DNA of 44,016 nucleotides from Streptoalloteichus tenebrarius (GTDB lineage Bacteria > Actinomycetota > Actinomycetes > Mycobacteriales > Pseudonocardiaceae): the NCBI RefSeq assembly GCF_024171885.1, contig NZ_JAMTCP010000051.1, forward strand, positions 1 to 44,016, written 5' to 3'. A program made the translations under genes and the position numbers. The notes under the pieces are model-generated. The model did not search any database. It saw nothing but the letters and a program-made list of their open reading frames with translations, and had not been told where the DNA came from. Positions within the stretch are counted from its first letter, which is position 1. Every line of letters starts with the position of its first letter. Below are positions 32,421 through 40,793 of the stretch, piece by piece.

Positions 32421-32535
32421 GGAGTTATCCACAGGGCGCCGAGTTGTCCACAGGGGACGGTGTTGTGGTTCCGGCGCGGGGGTGGTGCCGGATAGGCTGG
32501 AGCGGGGCTCGCCCCCCGGGACGGGTGGGGGCTGA
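32421..32535 (+). repeat. Dispersed intergenic repeat, copy C
   Basis: Two DnaA-type boxes, TTATCCACA (32425-32433) and TTGTCCACA (32444-32452), precede TAGGCTGGA (32493-32501) and the GC block (about 32504-32534). Its sequence closely follows copies A and B, and it has the best-preserved box pair of the three. Confidence 0.75.
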
Positions 32536-32652
32536 CCTCAGGGGAGGGCGAGCCGTCGGGTGAGTGCCGGCGGCGGCGGCGCCAGGCGGCGCTGAGACCG
32601 GGTTGCACGCAGAGCGGGCGGCTCTCGGACTTGGTCGCGTTCAGGGTCGCGC

Positions 32653-32988
32653 TCAGACCGGGTCCAGCCGGTAGACCGACTCCCACCGCGGCGGCGCGTT
32701 GAGGCGCGCCGCGGTCAGCGCGGCGGTCGTGTCCTCGTCCGGGTCCACGAGGCTCGCCCGCGCCGTCAGGTCCATCAGGTGCGAGTGCGTGCTCGGCGAG
32801 CGCAGGGTCACCCGGCAGGACACGCCGTCGGCCAGCCCGGGGACCTCCTGCTCCTCCGGTCCGACGGCGACCCAGAGCGCGCCGCCCCGCCAGACCGTCC
32901 AGACCAGTCGGGGCGGGTGGTTGGCCGCCGCCACCCACACGGCCCCTGCCTTGCGCAGCGCGGCGTCGAGCACACGAGTCGTCTCCAC
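32653..32988 (-). CDS. Hypothetical protein, PNPOx-like split-barrel character
   Basis: This is a 111-residue actinobacterial protein. Residues 15-70 (GAVWVAAANHPPRLVWTVWRGGALWVAVGPEEQEVPGLADGVSCRVTLRS) alternate short beta strands, as in pyridoxamine-oxidase-like split barrels, and residues 75-108 are a short helix and a final strand (WESVYRLDPV). No flavin-binding motif is certain. I recognise the general type but cannot give a function. It is convergent with the DUF1579 gene across the minisatellite and repeat copy C. Confidence 0.65.
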   Translation of the reverse strand: METTRVLDAALRKAGAVWVAAANHPPRLVWTVWRGGALWVAVGPEEQEVPGLADGVSCRVTLRSPSTHSHLMDLTARASLVDPDEDTTAALTAARLNAPPRWESVYRLDPV

Positions 32989-33152
32989 CGGTCCAGAATC
33001 GCACGGCCTGTGAAAGACGCCTCAGCGCGTGGCGGGTGCGGCCCGGCCGTGCCAGCATTCGCCGCACATCGGTTACTCGTCGGTACGGCGCTCCACCGGC
33101 CTGGCGTCGCCGCGCCGGGCACCGCCGTCACCCGGACAGGGAGGTCCCGAAC

Positions 33153-34112
33153 GTGGTCGACCGCCAGCGCCCCCGCCGCTCCTGCCTCGCGGTCCCCGGC
33201 TCCAGCCCGAAGATGCTCGACAAGGCCCGCGGCCTGCCCGCGGACCAGGTCTTCCTGGACCTGGAGGACGCCTGCGCCCCGCTGGCCAAGCCGGAGGCCC
33301 GCAAGAACATCGTGGCGGCCCTCAACGAGGGCGGCTGGGGTGACAAGACCCGGGTCGTGCGGGTCAACGACTGGACCACCGAGTGGACCTACCGCGACGT
33401 GGTGGAGGTGGTCGAGGGCGCCGGCGCGAACCTCGACTGCCTGATGCTGCCGAAGGTGCAGACCGCCGAGCAGGTGCACGCGCTGGACATGCTCCTCACC
33501 CAGGTCGAGAAGACCATGGGGCTGGAGGTCGGCCGGATCGGCATCGAGGCCCAGATCGAGAACGCGAAGGGCCTGGTCAACGTCGACGCCATCGCCGCGG
33601 CCTCGCCCAGGGTCGAGACGATCATCTTCGGCCCGGCGGACTTCATGGCGTCCATCAACATGAAGTCCCTGGTCGTGGGCGAGCAGCCGCCGGGCTACGA
33701 CGTCGGCGACGCCTACCACTACATCCTCATGCGCATCCTCATGGCCGCGCGGGCGCACGACGTGCAGGCCATCGACGGTCCGTACCTCCAGATCCGTGAC
33801 GTCGACGGGTTCCGCAGGGTCGCCGGCCGTTCCGCCGCGCTCGGCTTCGACGGCAAGTGGTGTCTGCACCCCGGCCAGATCGAGGTCTGCAACGAGGTGT
33901 TCAGCCCGCGCCAGGAGGACTACGACCACGCGGAGAACATCCTCGACGCCTACGACTGGTTCACCTCGGAGGCGGGCGGCAAGCGGGGCGCGGCCATGCT
34001 CGGCGACGAGATGATCGACGAGGCGTCGCGCAAGATGGCGCTGGTGATCGCGGGCAAGGGCAGGGCGGCCGGCATGACCCGCACCAACCGCTGGACCCCG
34101 CCGGAGGAGTGA
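33153..34112 (+). CDS. HpcH/HpaI aldolase family, CitE/malyl-CoA lyase type
   Basis: The product is a 319-residue TIM-barrel lyase. The N-terminus (RSCLAVPGSSPKMLDKARGLPADQVFLDLEDACAP) and LMLPKVQTAEQV, IGIEAQIENAKGL (metal-binding Glu), FGPADFMASI (metal-binding Asp) and GKWCLHPGQIEVCNEVFSP are those of L-malyl-CoA / beta-methylmalyl-CoA lyases and stand-alone CitE proteins. Without citrate lyase CitD/CitF partners nearby, it is likely a CoA-ester lyase or thioesterase, not a citrate lyase subunit. The GTG at 33153 follows GGAGGT. It is followed by a strong hairpin. Confidence 0.88.
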   Translation: MVDRQRPRRSCLAVPGSSPKMLDKARGLPADQVFLDLEDACAPLAKPEARKNIVAALNEGGWGDKTRVVRVNDWTTEWTYRDVVEVVEGAGANLDCLMLPKVQTAEQVHALDMLLTQVEKTMGLEVGRIGIEAQIENAKGLVNVDAIAAASPRVETIIFGPADFMASINMKSLVVGEQPPGYDVGDAYHYILMRILMAARAHDVQAIDGPYLQIRDVDGFRRVAGRSAALGFDGKWCLHPGQIEVCNEVFSPRQEDYDHAENILDAYDWFTSEAGGKRGAAMLGDEMIDEASRKMALVIAGKGRAAGMTRTNRWTPPEE

Positions 34113-34183
34113 TCCCACCTCCGCATGGCCACAGCGAAACAGACGCGATCACGTGGCCCCGGCCAAGAAGAAGCAGCCAAGGC

Positions 34184-34215
34184 ACGGGCTCCCCGGTCGT
34201 CCCCGGGGAGCCCGT
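34184..34215 (+). terminator. Terminator after the CitE-type gene
   Basis: A perfect 13-bp stem (34184-34196 with 34203-34215) with a 6-nt loop, followed by TCGCCTTTC. Confidence 0.8.
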
Positions 34216-34350
34216 TCGCCTTTCAGGGGCCACGGCGGCCCGAGGCGGGTGGGGCGGGTGGTGGGTTGACCACGGCGCGGAGTGCTCCGCGCGGGTGAAA
34301 CCGCACTGAGGGGGGACCTTCACGCGACCGTGTAGGTCCACTGTGAGGGC

Positions 34351-37300
34351 GTGGACCCCTTCCGCCCCCACCCGGCGCACGCGGGCTGGAACCGCCAGGA
34401 ACTCCGTCTCGCCCTGGCCATGCGGGGCGGGGTCAGCCTCGCGGTCTGGATCGGCGGCGCGGTCGCCGAGATCGACCGCCTGCGCTCGGCCACGAGCCAG
34501 CGCCTGGACCACCCCTGGGCGGCGCTGGCCCGCCTCGCCGGCTACGACTCGGTGAGCGTCGACGTCCTCACCGGCGCGTCCGCCGGAGGGCTCAACGGCA
34601 CGCTGCTTGCGGCCAGCCTCGTCTACGGGTTCCCGTTCAGCGACACAAGGGACGTGTGGGTGCGACTGGCCGACCTGGAGGCCATGTGCCGCCCGATCCC
34701 CGGCCTGGTGTCGTCTCGTCCCTTCCGCCTGCTGCCGCGCTCGCAGTCGGTGCTGGAGGGCGACGGCTACTTCCAGGCCAGGCTCGCGGCCGAGCTGGGC
34801 AGGCTGACCGACGGCGGCCCGCGCCGCCCCGCCGCGGACCGACTGGACCTGCTGCTCACCGCGACCCTGGTGGACGCGGTTCCGGTGCTGTACCGGGACG
34901 ACCGGCTCGGGGCCATCCACGAGTCGCGGCGCGGCGCGTGGTTCCGGTTCCGGCACCGGGGAGCGCCCGGCGACCCCCTCTCGCACTTCGCGCCGTGGAA
35001 GGACGCGGGCCCCACGCTCGGCCGTCTCGCGCTGGCCGGGCGGTCCACGTCGTCGTTCCCGCTGGCCTTCGAGCCGGCGACGGTCTTCTCGCGGCCGGAC
35101 CCGCCGGCGGACAAGCCGGACATGAGCGGCGTGTTCTCCGAGACGGCCCCGCCGGGCGCGGGTCCGTTCGGCGTGATCGACGGCGGGGTGTTGGACAACA
35201 TCCCGGTCGGGGCGGCGATCCAGGCGGTGGCCGCCGCGCCCGCCGAGGGGCCGACGGAACGCTGGCTGCTCTACCTCAACCCTGATCCGAGCGTGGGGGA
35301 GACGGGCGGAACGCCGCGTACCCCGCTCACGCTGCCGGCGCTGCCCACGGTCCTGCGGGCGGTCACCACGCGGTTCACCCAGGAGTCGCTGCTCGCCGAC
35401 ATCGCGGAGCTGGAGGCGCACAACCGTGAGGTGCGCTGGGCCGAGCTGCGGGCCGTGTCGTTGCACGCGCCGTTGGCCGCGGCCGCGCCGGAGGACCGGG
35501 TGGCCCGCCTGGCGGAGCTGGTCGACCAGGTGCGGCGCGAGCACGCGCGCGTGGTGGCCGGGACCACCGCGGAACACCTGTTCCGCGTGCTCACGGAGCC
35601 CCACCAACGCCAGTCGGGCCTGTTGTCGGGGTTTCCCCAGGGCGATGCGCTCGCCGGATGGGCGCCCGCGGCCCGCGCCTCGCTGCCCGGCCTGCTCGAC
35701 ACGCGCCTCTGCGAGCGCGCCGAGACGGGCGAGCGCGTGTTCGACGGCCTGTCGGCGGCGGACGCGGCGGTCGGGCTGTGCGTGGCGTGGGCGCGGGAGC
35801 TGGAGCGGTGGGCGCGTGGCCCCGGCCTGACGGCGGTCAGCGCGGTCAAGGCGGACCTGTACCGCCTCCGGCAGGTGATCAACCTGCTGGAGGAGAACGT
35901 CGAGCGCTCCTGGCTGGACGCGGCGTTCGCCCGCCCGGTCACGGACCCGGCGCGGTTACCCGAGTGGGTTGACGCGGCGCTCGCGGAGGACGAGCGCCGC
36001 CAGCACGCGCTCGGCGCGGACGTGCGGCCCGCGTTGGACGAGGTGTTGGCCGGCGGCGCGGCGGACTTCCAGAAGCGGTTGGTCCGCCTGGCGGACGCCC
36101 TCCGGCGCGAGCCGACGGACGCCCCCGACCGCGCCGCCCACCCGGCCAATGAGTCCTCTGTGGACTCAGCGGGTTCTGCCGACGGGACGACGACGACCGA
36201 CGCGGCCCGCCTGGTCTGGGCGGCGCTGCACCGCCTGGTCGACCGGCTGGCGGAGGCCGCTCCGCCGCGCGAGTCGGATGATCCGCTGGTCACGCACGAG
36301 ATCGACCCCAGCCGGCGCCCGGAGCTGGTCGGACACGTGATGCTGGAGCGGGCCGAGCCGTCACGACGTCCGGAGGTGCTGGCTGGCCTGGTCATCCTCA
36401 CCGTCCCGTTGCGCGTCGGCCAGGTCCCCAACGGCCGCATCGCCTTCCTCCGGGTGGCCAGCGACGCGGACACCGCCCTGCCCTTCCGCGCCCTGCGCGC
36501 CGGCGTCGACCGGCTCACCCCGGAGACCAAACTGTGCGGCGTCGACCTCGGCAACTTCGCGGCGTTCTGCTCGGGGGCCTGGCGCGCCAACGACTGGATG
36601 TGGGGGCGGCTGGACGCGGTCAGCAGCCTGGTCGCGCTGCTCACCGACCCCGACCGGCTCCGCAGGTTCCACAGTGGACGGAGCGTGGACGACCTGTTCG
36701 CCGAGGTGGCGGCCATCGCGACGAGCCCGCCGACGCGCGACGAGCTGAGCCCGGCCGACGCGGGGCGGGTCGACGCCGAGGCGTGGCGCGCGTTCCTGAC
36801 GGAACGGTGGAACGAGCGCGCCGAGGCTGTCCGCGCGGAGCTGACCGACCTGCTCGCCGCGTCCGACCCGGCGCATTCCTCGGCGCATCGCCTGACCGCG
36901 TTACGGGCCGCCCTCGTGGAACGCCTCCACTGGGGGGTGGCGGCCACCGAGGTCCCGTTCGTCTCGGCGCTCACCTGCGGCAGGGGAAACGACACGGCCG
37001 ACACGGGTGCCACGGACGACACCGGTGACGCCGTTCCTCCGCCGCAGCCGGCGCCGCCCAGCCCTGCTCACCTGGTCGAGGAGGTGGAACGGTACGACGT
37101 CGGACGGCAGAGGCTGCGGGACCTCGGCGAGGACCGCGTGACCAGGATGGCGATGCGGGTCGGCCTGGTCGCCTATCGGGCTCTGCGGCCGAGGAGCGCG
37201 CGACCGGCGGCGCTCGCCGTGCGCACCGCCATGACGGTGCTGCGGCCCGTGTGGCTGGCTGTCCTGTTCGCGCTGGGCGCGCCGGAACGTCTGGTGTTCA

Positions 37301-37857
37301 CCGTCGGGCTGTCCCTGTCGACGTGGCTGTGCACACAGTGGTCCGATGTGGACGGTGGCCGTGGCTGGGCGCGTCTTCCTCTGGTGTACGCGATGGGGGA
37401 GACGCGGTGGGACGTGCCGCGAACACTGCTCGCCGTGGGAGCACTCCTCTGCGCCGTCGTCGCGCTGCCCATGACCTGGTCCCGACTGGGCCAACGACCA
37501 CCGGCGCACTGCCCGCGACGGCCCGTGGTGTTCCCGTTGCTGGCCCTGGTCTGCGTGGTCGGCGGGTTCGTCGCGGCGCTGTGCGGTGTGACGCTGGGTC
37601 CGCTCGCGGTCACCCTGGCGGGGATGCTGGCGACTCGGGTGGGGGTCTTCTGGATGCGACCCGTGGCCCGGTTCATGACCACGCTGCTCGCGGGAGTCTG
37701 CTACCTCGGCGGCGCGATGGTGTTCGCGGCGTGGGCGCTGCCGATCAGTTGGTGGCTGGTCGCCGCGACGGCGGCCATCTGGTACGCGGTCGCCGCGCTG
37801 ACCGCCGTCGTGGACGTCCTGCCGGACGTGCCGGCGCGCCACCCCGCCGACACCTGA
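34351..37857 (+). CDS. Large patatin-like phospholipase with C-terminal membrane domain
   Basis: This is an 1168-residue protein. The N-terminal patatin domain has the oxyanion loop RGGVSLAVWIGG (25-36), the nucleophile elbow GASAGG (Ser77), and the catalytic DGG with Asp277 (VIDGGVLDNIPVG), so the Ser-Asp dyad is complete. The middle (about 300-950) is mostly helical and matches no motif I know, though actinobacterial patatins with a DUF3376 part have this layout. The last ~200 residues contain about six membrane helices (around 970-1160). It may act on membrane lipids from the cytoplasmic face (inference). The GTG follows CACTGT by 6 bp, with no ribosome site. Confidence 0.87.
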   Translation: MDPFRPHPAHAGWNRQELRLALAMRGGVSLAVWIGGAVAEIDRLRSATSQRLDHPWAALARLAGYDSVSVDVLTGASAGGLNGTLLAASLVYGFPFSDTRDVWVRLADLEAMCRPIPGLVSSRPFRLLPRSQSVLEGDGYFQARLAAELGRLTDGGPRRPAADRLDLLLTATLVDAVPVLYRDDRLGAIHESRRGAWFRFRHRGAPGDPLSHFAPWKDAGPTLGRLALAGRSTSSFPLAFEPATVFSRPDPPADKPDMSGVFSETAPPGAGPFGVIDGGVLDNIPVGAAIQAVAAAPAEGPTERWLLYLNPDPSVGETGGTPRTPLTLPALPTVLRAVTTRFTQESLLADIAELEAHNREVRWAELRAVSLHAPLAAAAPEDRVARLAELVDQVRREHARVVAGTTAEHLFRVLTEPHQRQSGLLSGFPQGDALAGWAPAARASLPGLLDTRLCERAETGERVFDGLSAADAAVGLCVAWARELERWARGPGLTAVSAVKADLYRLRQVINLLEENVERSWLDAAFARPVTDPARLPEWVDAALAEDERRQHALGADVRPALDEVLAGGAADFQKRLVRLADALRREPTDAPDRAAHPANESSVDSAGSADGTTTTDAARLVWAALHRLVDRLAEAAPPRESDDPLVTHEIDPSRRPELVGHVMLERAEPSRRPEVLAGLVILTVPLRVGQVPNGRIAFLRVASDADTALPFRALRAGVDRLTPETKLCGVDLGNFAAFCSGAWRANDWMWGRLDAVSSLVALLTDPDRLRRFHSGRSVDDLFAEVAAIATSPPTRDELSPADAGRVDAEAWRAFLTERWNERAEAVRAELTDLLAASDPAHSSAHRLTALRAALVERLHWGVAATEVPFVSALTCGRGNDTADTGATDDTGDAVPPPQPAPPSPAHLVEEVERYDVGRQRLRDLGEDRVTRMAMRVGLVAYRALRPRSARPAALAVRTAMTVLRPVWLAVLFALGAPERLVFTVGLSLSTWLCTQWSDVDGGRGWARLPLVYAMGETRWDVPRTLLAVGALLCAVVALPMTWSRLGQRPPAHCPRRPVVFPLLALVCVVGGFVAALCGVTLGPLAVTLAGMLATRVGVFWMRPVARFMTTLLAGVCYLGGAMVFAAWALPISWWLVAATAAIWYAVAALTAVVDVLPDVPARHPADT

Positions 37858-37974
37858 TCGTTGTCACGCCCGGCAACATCAGGACAACATGTTGTGTGCC
37901 ATCGCGGTGAGATCATGCACATCTGGGGGCTCGCGATTGTCCAAACCGGGACCGCGCGGGTCAGGCTGCTGGGC

Positions 37975-38160
37975 ATGGCCAACCCCGAGCATCCCCGGGG
38001 CGCGCTGCGGCGCGCCCTGCGACTGTTCCCCCGTCGCCGCCGTGACGACCTGTTGGAGCGCAGCCTGCGCCCGTGTGGGGGCTGCGGCGAGCAGGTGCAC
38101 GTGTTCGCCGAGACCTGCCGCCACTGCGGCCACACCCTCGACCTGGTCGCCACCGTCTGA
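37975..38160 (+). CDS. Zinc-ribbon microprotein
   Basis: The product is 61 residues from the ATG at 37975. A basic N-terminal half (RGALRRALRLFPRRRRDDLLERS) precedes a zinc ribbon with C34-x2-C37 and C48-x2-C51 (CGGC ... CRHC). The frame is open upstream to 37861, and the ATG at 37915 (MHIWGL...) is an alternative start. Function unknown. It lies 117 bp after the patatin gene on the same strand and may be co-transcribed. Confidence 0.65.
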   Translation: MANPEHPRGALRRALRLFPRRRRDDLLERSLRPCGGCGEQVHVFAETCRHCGHTLDLVATV

Positions 38161-38515
38161 ACGACCGGCCCCGGTTCTCGCGTGCCCGCCCCCCACGACG
38201 ACGGCCTTTCCGCTGGCCAATAGTCCTCAGTCAGCCTTGAGACCGTAGCCGTGCAACGTCCGATTCTCGGCTCTGGTTGCTAGGACTGAATGCGAGTTCG
38301 GCATTTCGGTCGCCCTCTGGCCATGCTTCCTCACCGCAACCCGCTCTTAATGCGGCGGGTGGGGCGAACCGGCCGACCTGGCCTCGACCCCAGCGGGTTG
38401 ATCCACCGGCTTGATCCCCGTCGGAACTTCCTGACGAACCTCGCGTAAGAAGCCGGCGAGCCACGAAAACTACCAGGTGATGGCCCTGGAGTGGCGGGCG
38501 CGAGAGGAAGGCTTC
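38161..38515. other. Gap upstream of the ECF sigma gene
   Basis: No gene or RNA gene is recognised in these 355 bp. The composition is less GC-rich than the core region. The right third carries the candidate ECF promoter at 38423-38447. Confidence 0.5.
38423..38447 (+). promoter_or_regulatory. Candidate ECF-type promoter (GGAAC-N16-CGTA)
   Basis: GGAAC at 38423-38427 and CGTA at 38444-38447 with a 16-bp spacer lie about 70 bp upstream of the ECF sigma gene, as expected for autoregulation. Confidence 0.5.
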
Positions 38516-39061
38516 ATGACATGGGACCACGCGCGATTCACCCAGCTCTACCTCGACACTCACCAACGTGTCCTCCGCTACGCCCTACGTCGGGTCGCGC
38601 CGGAGGACGCCCGTGATGTCGTCGCCGACACCTACGTGATCGCGTGGCAGCGGCGCTCACAGCTCCCCTCCAACCCACTGCCGCGGTTGTTACGCACGAC
38701 GCACAACCGAATCGGAAACCTGCTCCGCCGAGCAGCGACCAGGGATGCGCTCCAGGCCACCCTGGAGCAGCTTCGGGGGCTGGAGCCGCCCGCCGCCGAC
38801 GTCAGCGTGCTCGAACGCCTCGCTGTCCTGGAGGCGCTGAACCGACTGACCGAGCTGGAACGCGAGGCGATGTTGCTCGTCGCATGGGACGGCCTCTCCT
38901 CCCGAGAAGCGGCAACGGTTCTGGATCGCTCGGCGGCAACATTCGCTGTTCGCCTCCATCGGGCGCGACGGCGCTTCTCCAATCACCTTGAGCAGCTCGA
39001 CGTAGAACTCTCGGGAGGTCTCCAACTATGCGGAAGCGCCGCAGCGCGTGGGCACGCCTGA
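38516..39061 (+). CDS. ECF sigma factor
   Basis: This 181-residue group 4 sigma factor has region 2 (FTQLYLDTHQRVLRYALRRVAPEDARDVVADTYVIAWQR, then RLLRTTHNRIGNLLRR) and region 4 (LNRLTELEREAMLLVAWDGLSSREAATVLDRSAATFAVRLHRARRRF). The ATG at 38516 has GAGGAAGG upstream. The frame is open to 38477. The 3' end overlaps the next gene by 34 bp. The partner is a membrane protein of the CU044_5270 type, not a classical zinc anti-sigma factor. Likely accessory. Confidence 0.88.
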   Translation: MTWDHARFTQLYLDTHQRVLRYALRRVAPEDARDVVADTYVIAWQRRSQLPSNPLPRLLRTTHNRIGNLLRRAATRDALQATLEQLRGLEPPAADVSVLERLAVLEALNRLTELEREAMLLVAWDGLSSREAATVLDRSAATFAVRLHRARRRFSNHLEQLDVELSGGLQLCGSAAARGHA

Positions 39062-40074
39062 CCAGTCAGCAACCAATCAACGCTGATCTGGTAGGGGACG
39101 GCTCACCCCCGCCTCTGCCGGACCTCGAATCGGTCCGACCAGCGCACGCCTTACCGACGCCCCGCCCACCAGTTCGAGGGTGGGTCCGCCCCGCCCTGCT
39201 CGCCGCAGCGGTTGCGGCGGTCGTCGCCACGACGATGGCGGTGACACACTTCGGCACCAGCAATGAAACAGCATTCACTCCGCCGCTCCTGACGTTCCAG
39301 CCAGCGGCGAAACAGGACGCACACACTCTGCTTCTTGGACTGGCCGAGACGGCAAGCCGCCAGCCGGCGCTGAGCGGACAGGGCGCGGTTCATTACTCCC
39401 TCGCGCGCCAGTGGGTCTTCACTTCGTCCCGCGACCACTCGGGGCAGCACCTCGGGTCCAGGCTGGGTGAGTACAAGATGGAGACGTGGCGAAACCCTGA
39501 CGGCACCGGCCGATCGCTTCGAGCGGAGCAGAATCCACCGCCTGGTAGCAACCCCGTTGTCATGGACATGCCTCTTCGCCCCAGCGAGACCACCCCGACC
39601 ACATCCGAACGCTCTCGTCCCGACCAGGAGACGCTCCCGCCTGTCGGCCGAGCCGACGCGAACAGCCTCCGAGAGCGCCTTCTCGCTCAGGACTCAAACC
39701 GCACCGCAGGGCAGTGGTTCGAGGTCGCTGCCTCGATCTGGGGCGGACGTGCGGGTGATCCAGCCTCCGCGGAGGCCCTGCTGCGCATTCTGGCCGACCA
39801 ACCGGACATCAAGGCGGAGGGAACCACCGAAGACCGGTCAGGTCGGCGAGCCATCGCAATATCAACAGATGGCGTGAACGGGGACAGCCGGTTCCCTGAG
39901 CAACGTCAGTACCTGCTCATCGATCCCCAGACAGGATTCTTCCTCGCCCGTGAGCAGGTTGCGCTCGCTGTCAGCCCCACTGCCGGGGAGACAGTTCAGA
40001 CGCCGGCAACCATCGGCTACTACCTGTGGCTCAAAGCTGCGCTCGTGAGCGACACGACGACGCGGCCCGAGTAG
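39028..40074 (+). CDS. CU044_5270-type membrane protein, ECF sigma partner
   Basis: The product has 348 residues. A short Pro-rich cytoplasmic part (1-50) precedes one membrane helix (ALLAAAVAAVVATTMAVTHF, about 52-71) and a large outer domain (TFQPAAKQDAHTLLLGLAETASRQPA ... YLLIDPQTGFFLAREQVAL). This matches the CU044_5270 family commonly encoded after actinobacterial ECF sigma genes. No ZAS motif is visible in the short cytoplasmic part. The ATG lies inside the sigma gene (34-bp overlap), so translation is coupled. Probably a sensor or anti-sigma-like regulator (inference). Confidence 0.75.
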   Translation: MRKRRSAWARLTSQQPINADLVGDGSPPPLPDLESVRPAHALPTPRPPVRGWVRPALLAAAVAAVVATTMAVTHFGTSNETAFTPPLLTFQPAAKQDAHTLLLGLAETASRQPALSGQGAVHYSLARQWVFTSSRDHSGQHLGSRLGEYKMETWRNPDGTGRSLRAEQNPPPGSNPVVMDMPLRPSETTPTTSERSRPDQETLPPVGRADANSLRERLLAQDSNRTAGQWFEVAASIWGGRAGDPASAEALLRILADQPDIKAEGTTEDRSGRRAIAISTDGVNGDSRFPEQRQYLLIDPQTGFFLAREQVALAVSPTAGETVQTPATIGYYLWLKAALVSDTTTRPE

Positions 40075-40093
40075 TCATGGAAACGACAACGGC

Positions 40094-40124
40094 GAGCGGG
40101 GCGCCAGTGGGAGGTGCCCCGCTC
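40094..40124. terminator. Terminator between the CU044_5270-type gene and the GNAT gene
   Basis: A 9-bp stem (40094-40102 with 40116-40124) with a 13-nt loop lies between the convergent stops at 40074 and 40126. Confidence 0.65.
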
Positions 40125-40125
40125 A

Positions 40126-40692
40126 TCAATCGCCCGGTTTGGCAGCGGACTGTGCCTGCCCGAGCTGGCGCCAGTCGTCCTCCAGCATTGAGTAGAGCAG
40201 GCTGTCGCGCCATGAGCCGTTGGTGAACACGTGGTCGCGGAGACGGCCCTCCAGTGTGAAGCCCAACTTCTCGATGACCCGGAGCGAGACGGTGTTCTCC
40301 GGACCGATGGTGGCTGTGATCCGGTGGAGCCCAAGCTGGCAGAACCCGAAGTCGACCATTGCTCGGGACGCGTCGGTGGCGTAGCCCTGGCCATGGTGGT
40401 CAGCGGCGATCGCCACGCCGAGCTTGCCGGCGCGCGCCTCTCCGAGGCCGAGCCGGCAGAACCCGATGAGCCGGTCGTCATCCAGGCGCGTGACCGCGAG
40501 GTAGAACTCGGTTCGCGGGTGGTGCTGTGCCCGTTGGATGGCCGCGGTCAGTCGTGCGGACTGTTCCTCGCGGCTCAGTGAGTCGAAGGACAGCCACTTC
40601 GTCACCCGGTCATCGCCGACGACGGCCATCGAGTCGTCAAGATCGTCAGCCCGAAACTCGCGAAGCGCCACCCGCGAACCCACCAACCGCAT
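40126..40692 (-). CDS. GNAT family N-acetyltransferase (RimJ/RimL-like)
   Basis: This 188-residue acetyltransferase has the N-terminal VALREFRADDLDDSMAVVGD, a central LIGFCRLGLGEARAGKLGVAIAADHHGQGYATDASRAMVDFGF (acetyl-CoA loop HHGQGYA) and the C-terminal LGLHRITATIGPENTVSLRVIEKLGFTLEGRLRDHVF typical of RimJ/RimL-type enzymes acting on amines or protein N-termini. The ATG at 40692 follows TACCGT by 6 bp, a leaderless pattern. A GTG at 40713 would add 7 residues. Confidence 0.88.
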   Translation of the reverse strand: MRLVGSRVALREFRADDLDDSMAVVGDDRVTKWLSFDSLSREEQSARLTAAIQRAQHHPRTEFYLAVTRLDDDRLIGFCRLGLGEARAGKLGVAIAADHHGQGYATDASRAMVDFGFCQLGLHRITATIGPENTVSLRVIEKLGFTLEGRLRDHVFTNGSWRDSLLYSMLEDDWRQLGQAQSAAKPGD

Positions 40693-40757
40693 GGGCGGAC
40701 GGTAGCGGTGCACAACTCACCGAGGAAGCGCTGCGAACGGGTGACACCCAAACCGTC

Positions 40758-40793
40758 GCACGACAAGGGAAGAAGGCGGATGCGAGGTCAATC
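40758..40793. repeat. 36-bp direct repeat, copy 1
   Basis: 31 of 36 positions match 43882-43917, in the same orientation. The shared core includes ACAAGGGAA and GAGGTCAATC. Copy 1 covers the last bases and stop of the truncated HAD gene. Confidence 0.7.

Noticed and set aside
34126-34309. Short frames after the CitE-type gene, one with a Lys-rich start
   Set aside because: They run through a 13-bp terminator hairpin and have no ribosome site or recognised family.
38161-38515. Possible tRNA or other RNA gene in the less GC-rich gap
   Set aside because: No T-loop GTTCGANTC-type sequence or cloverleaf pairing could be found there.
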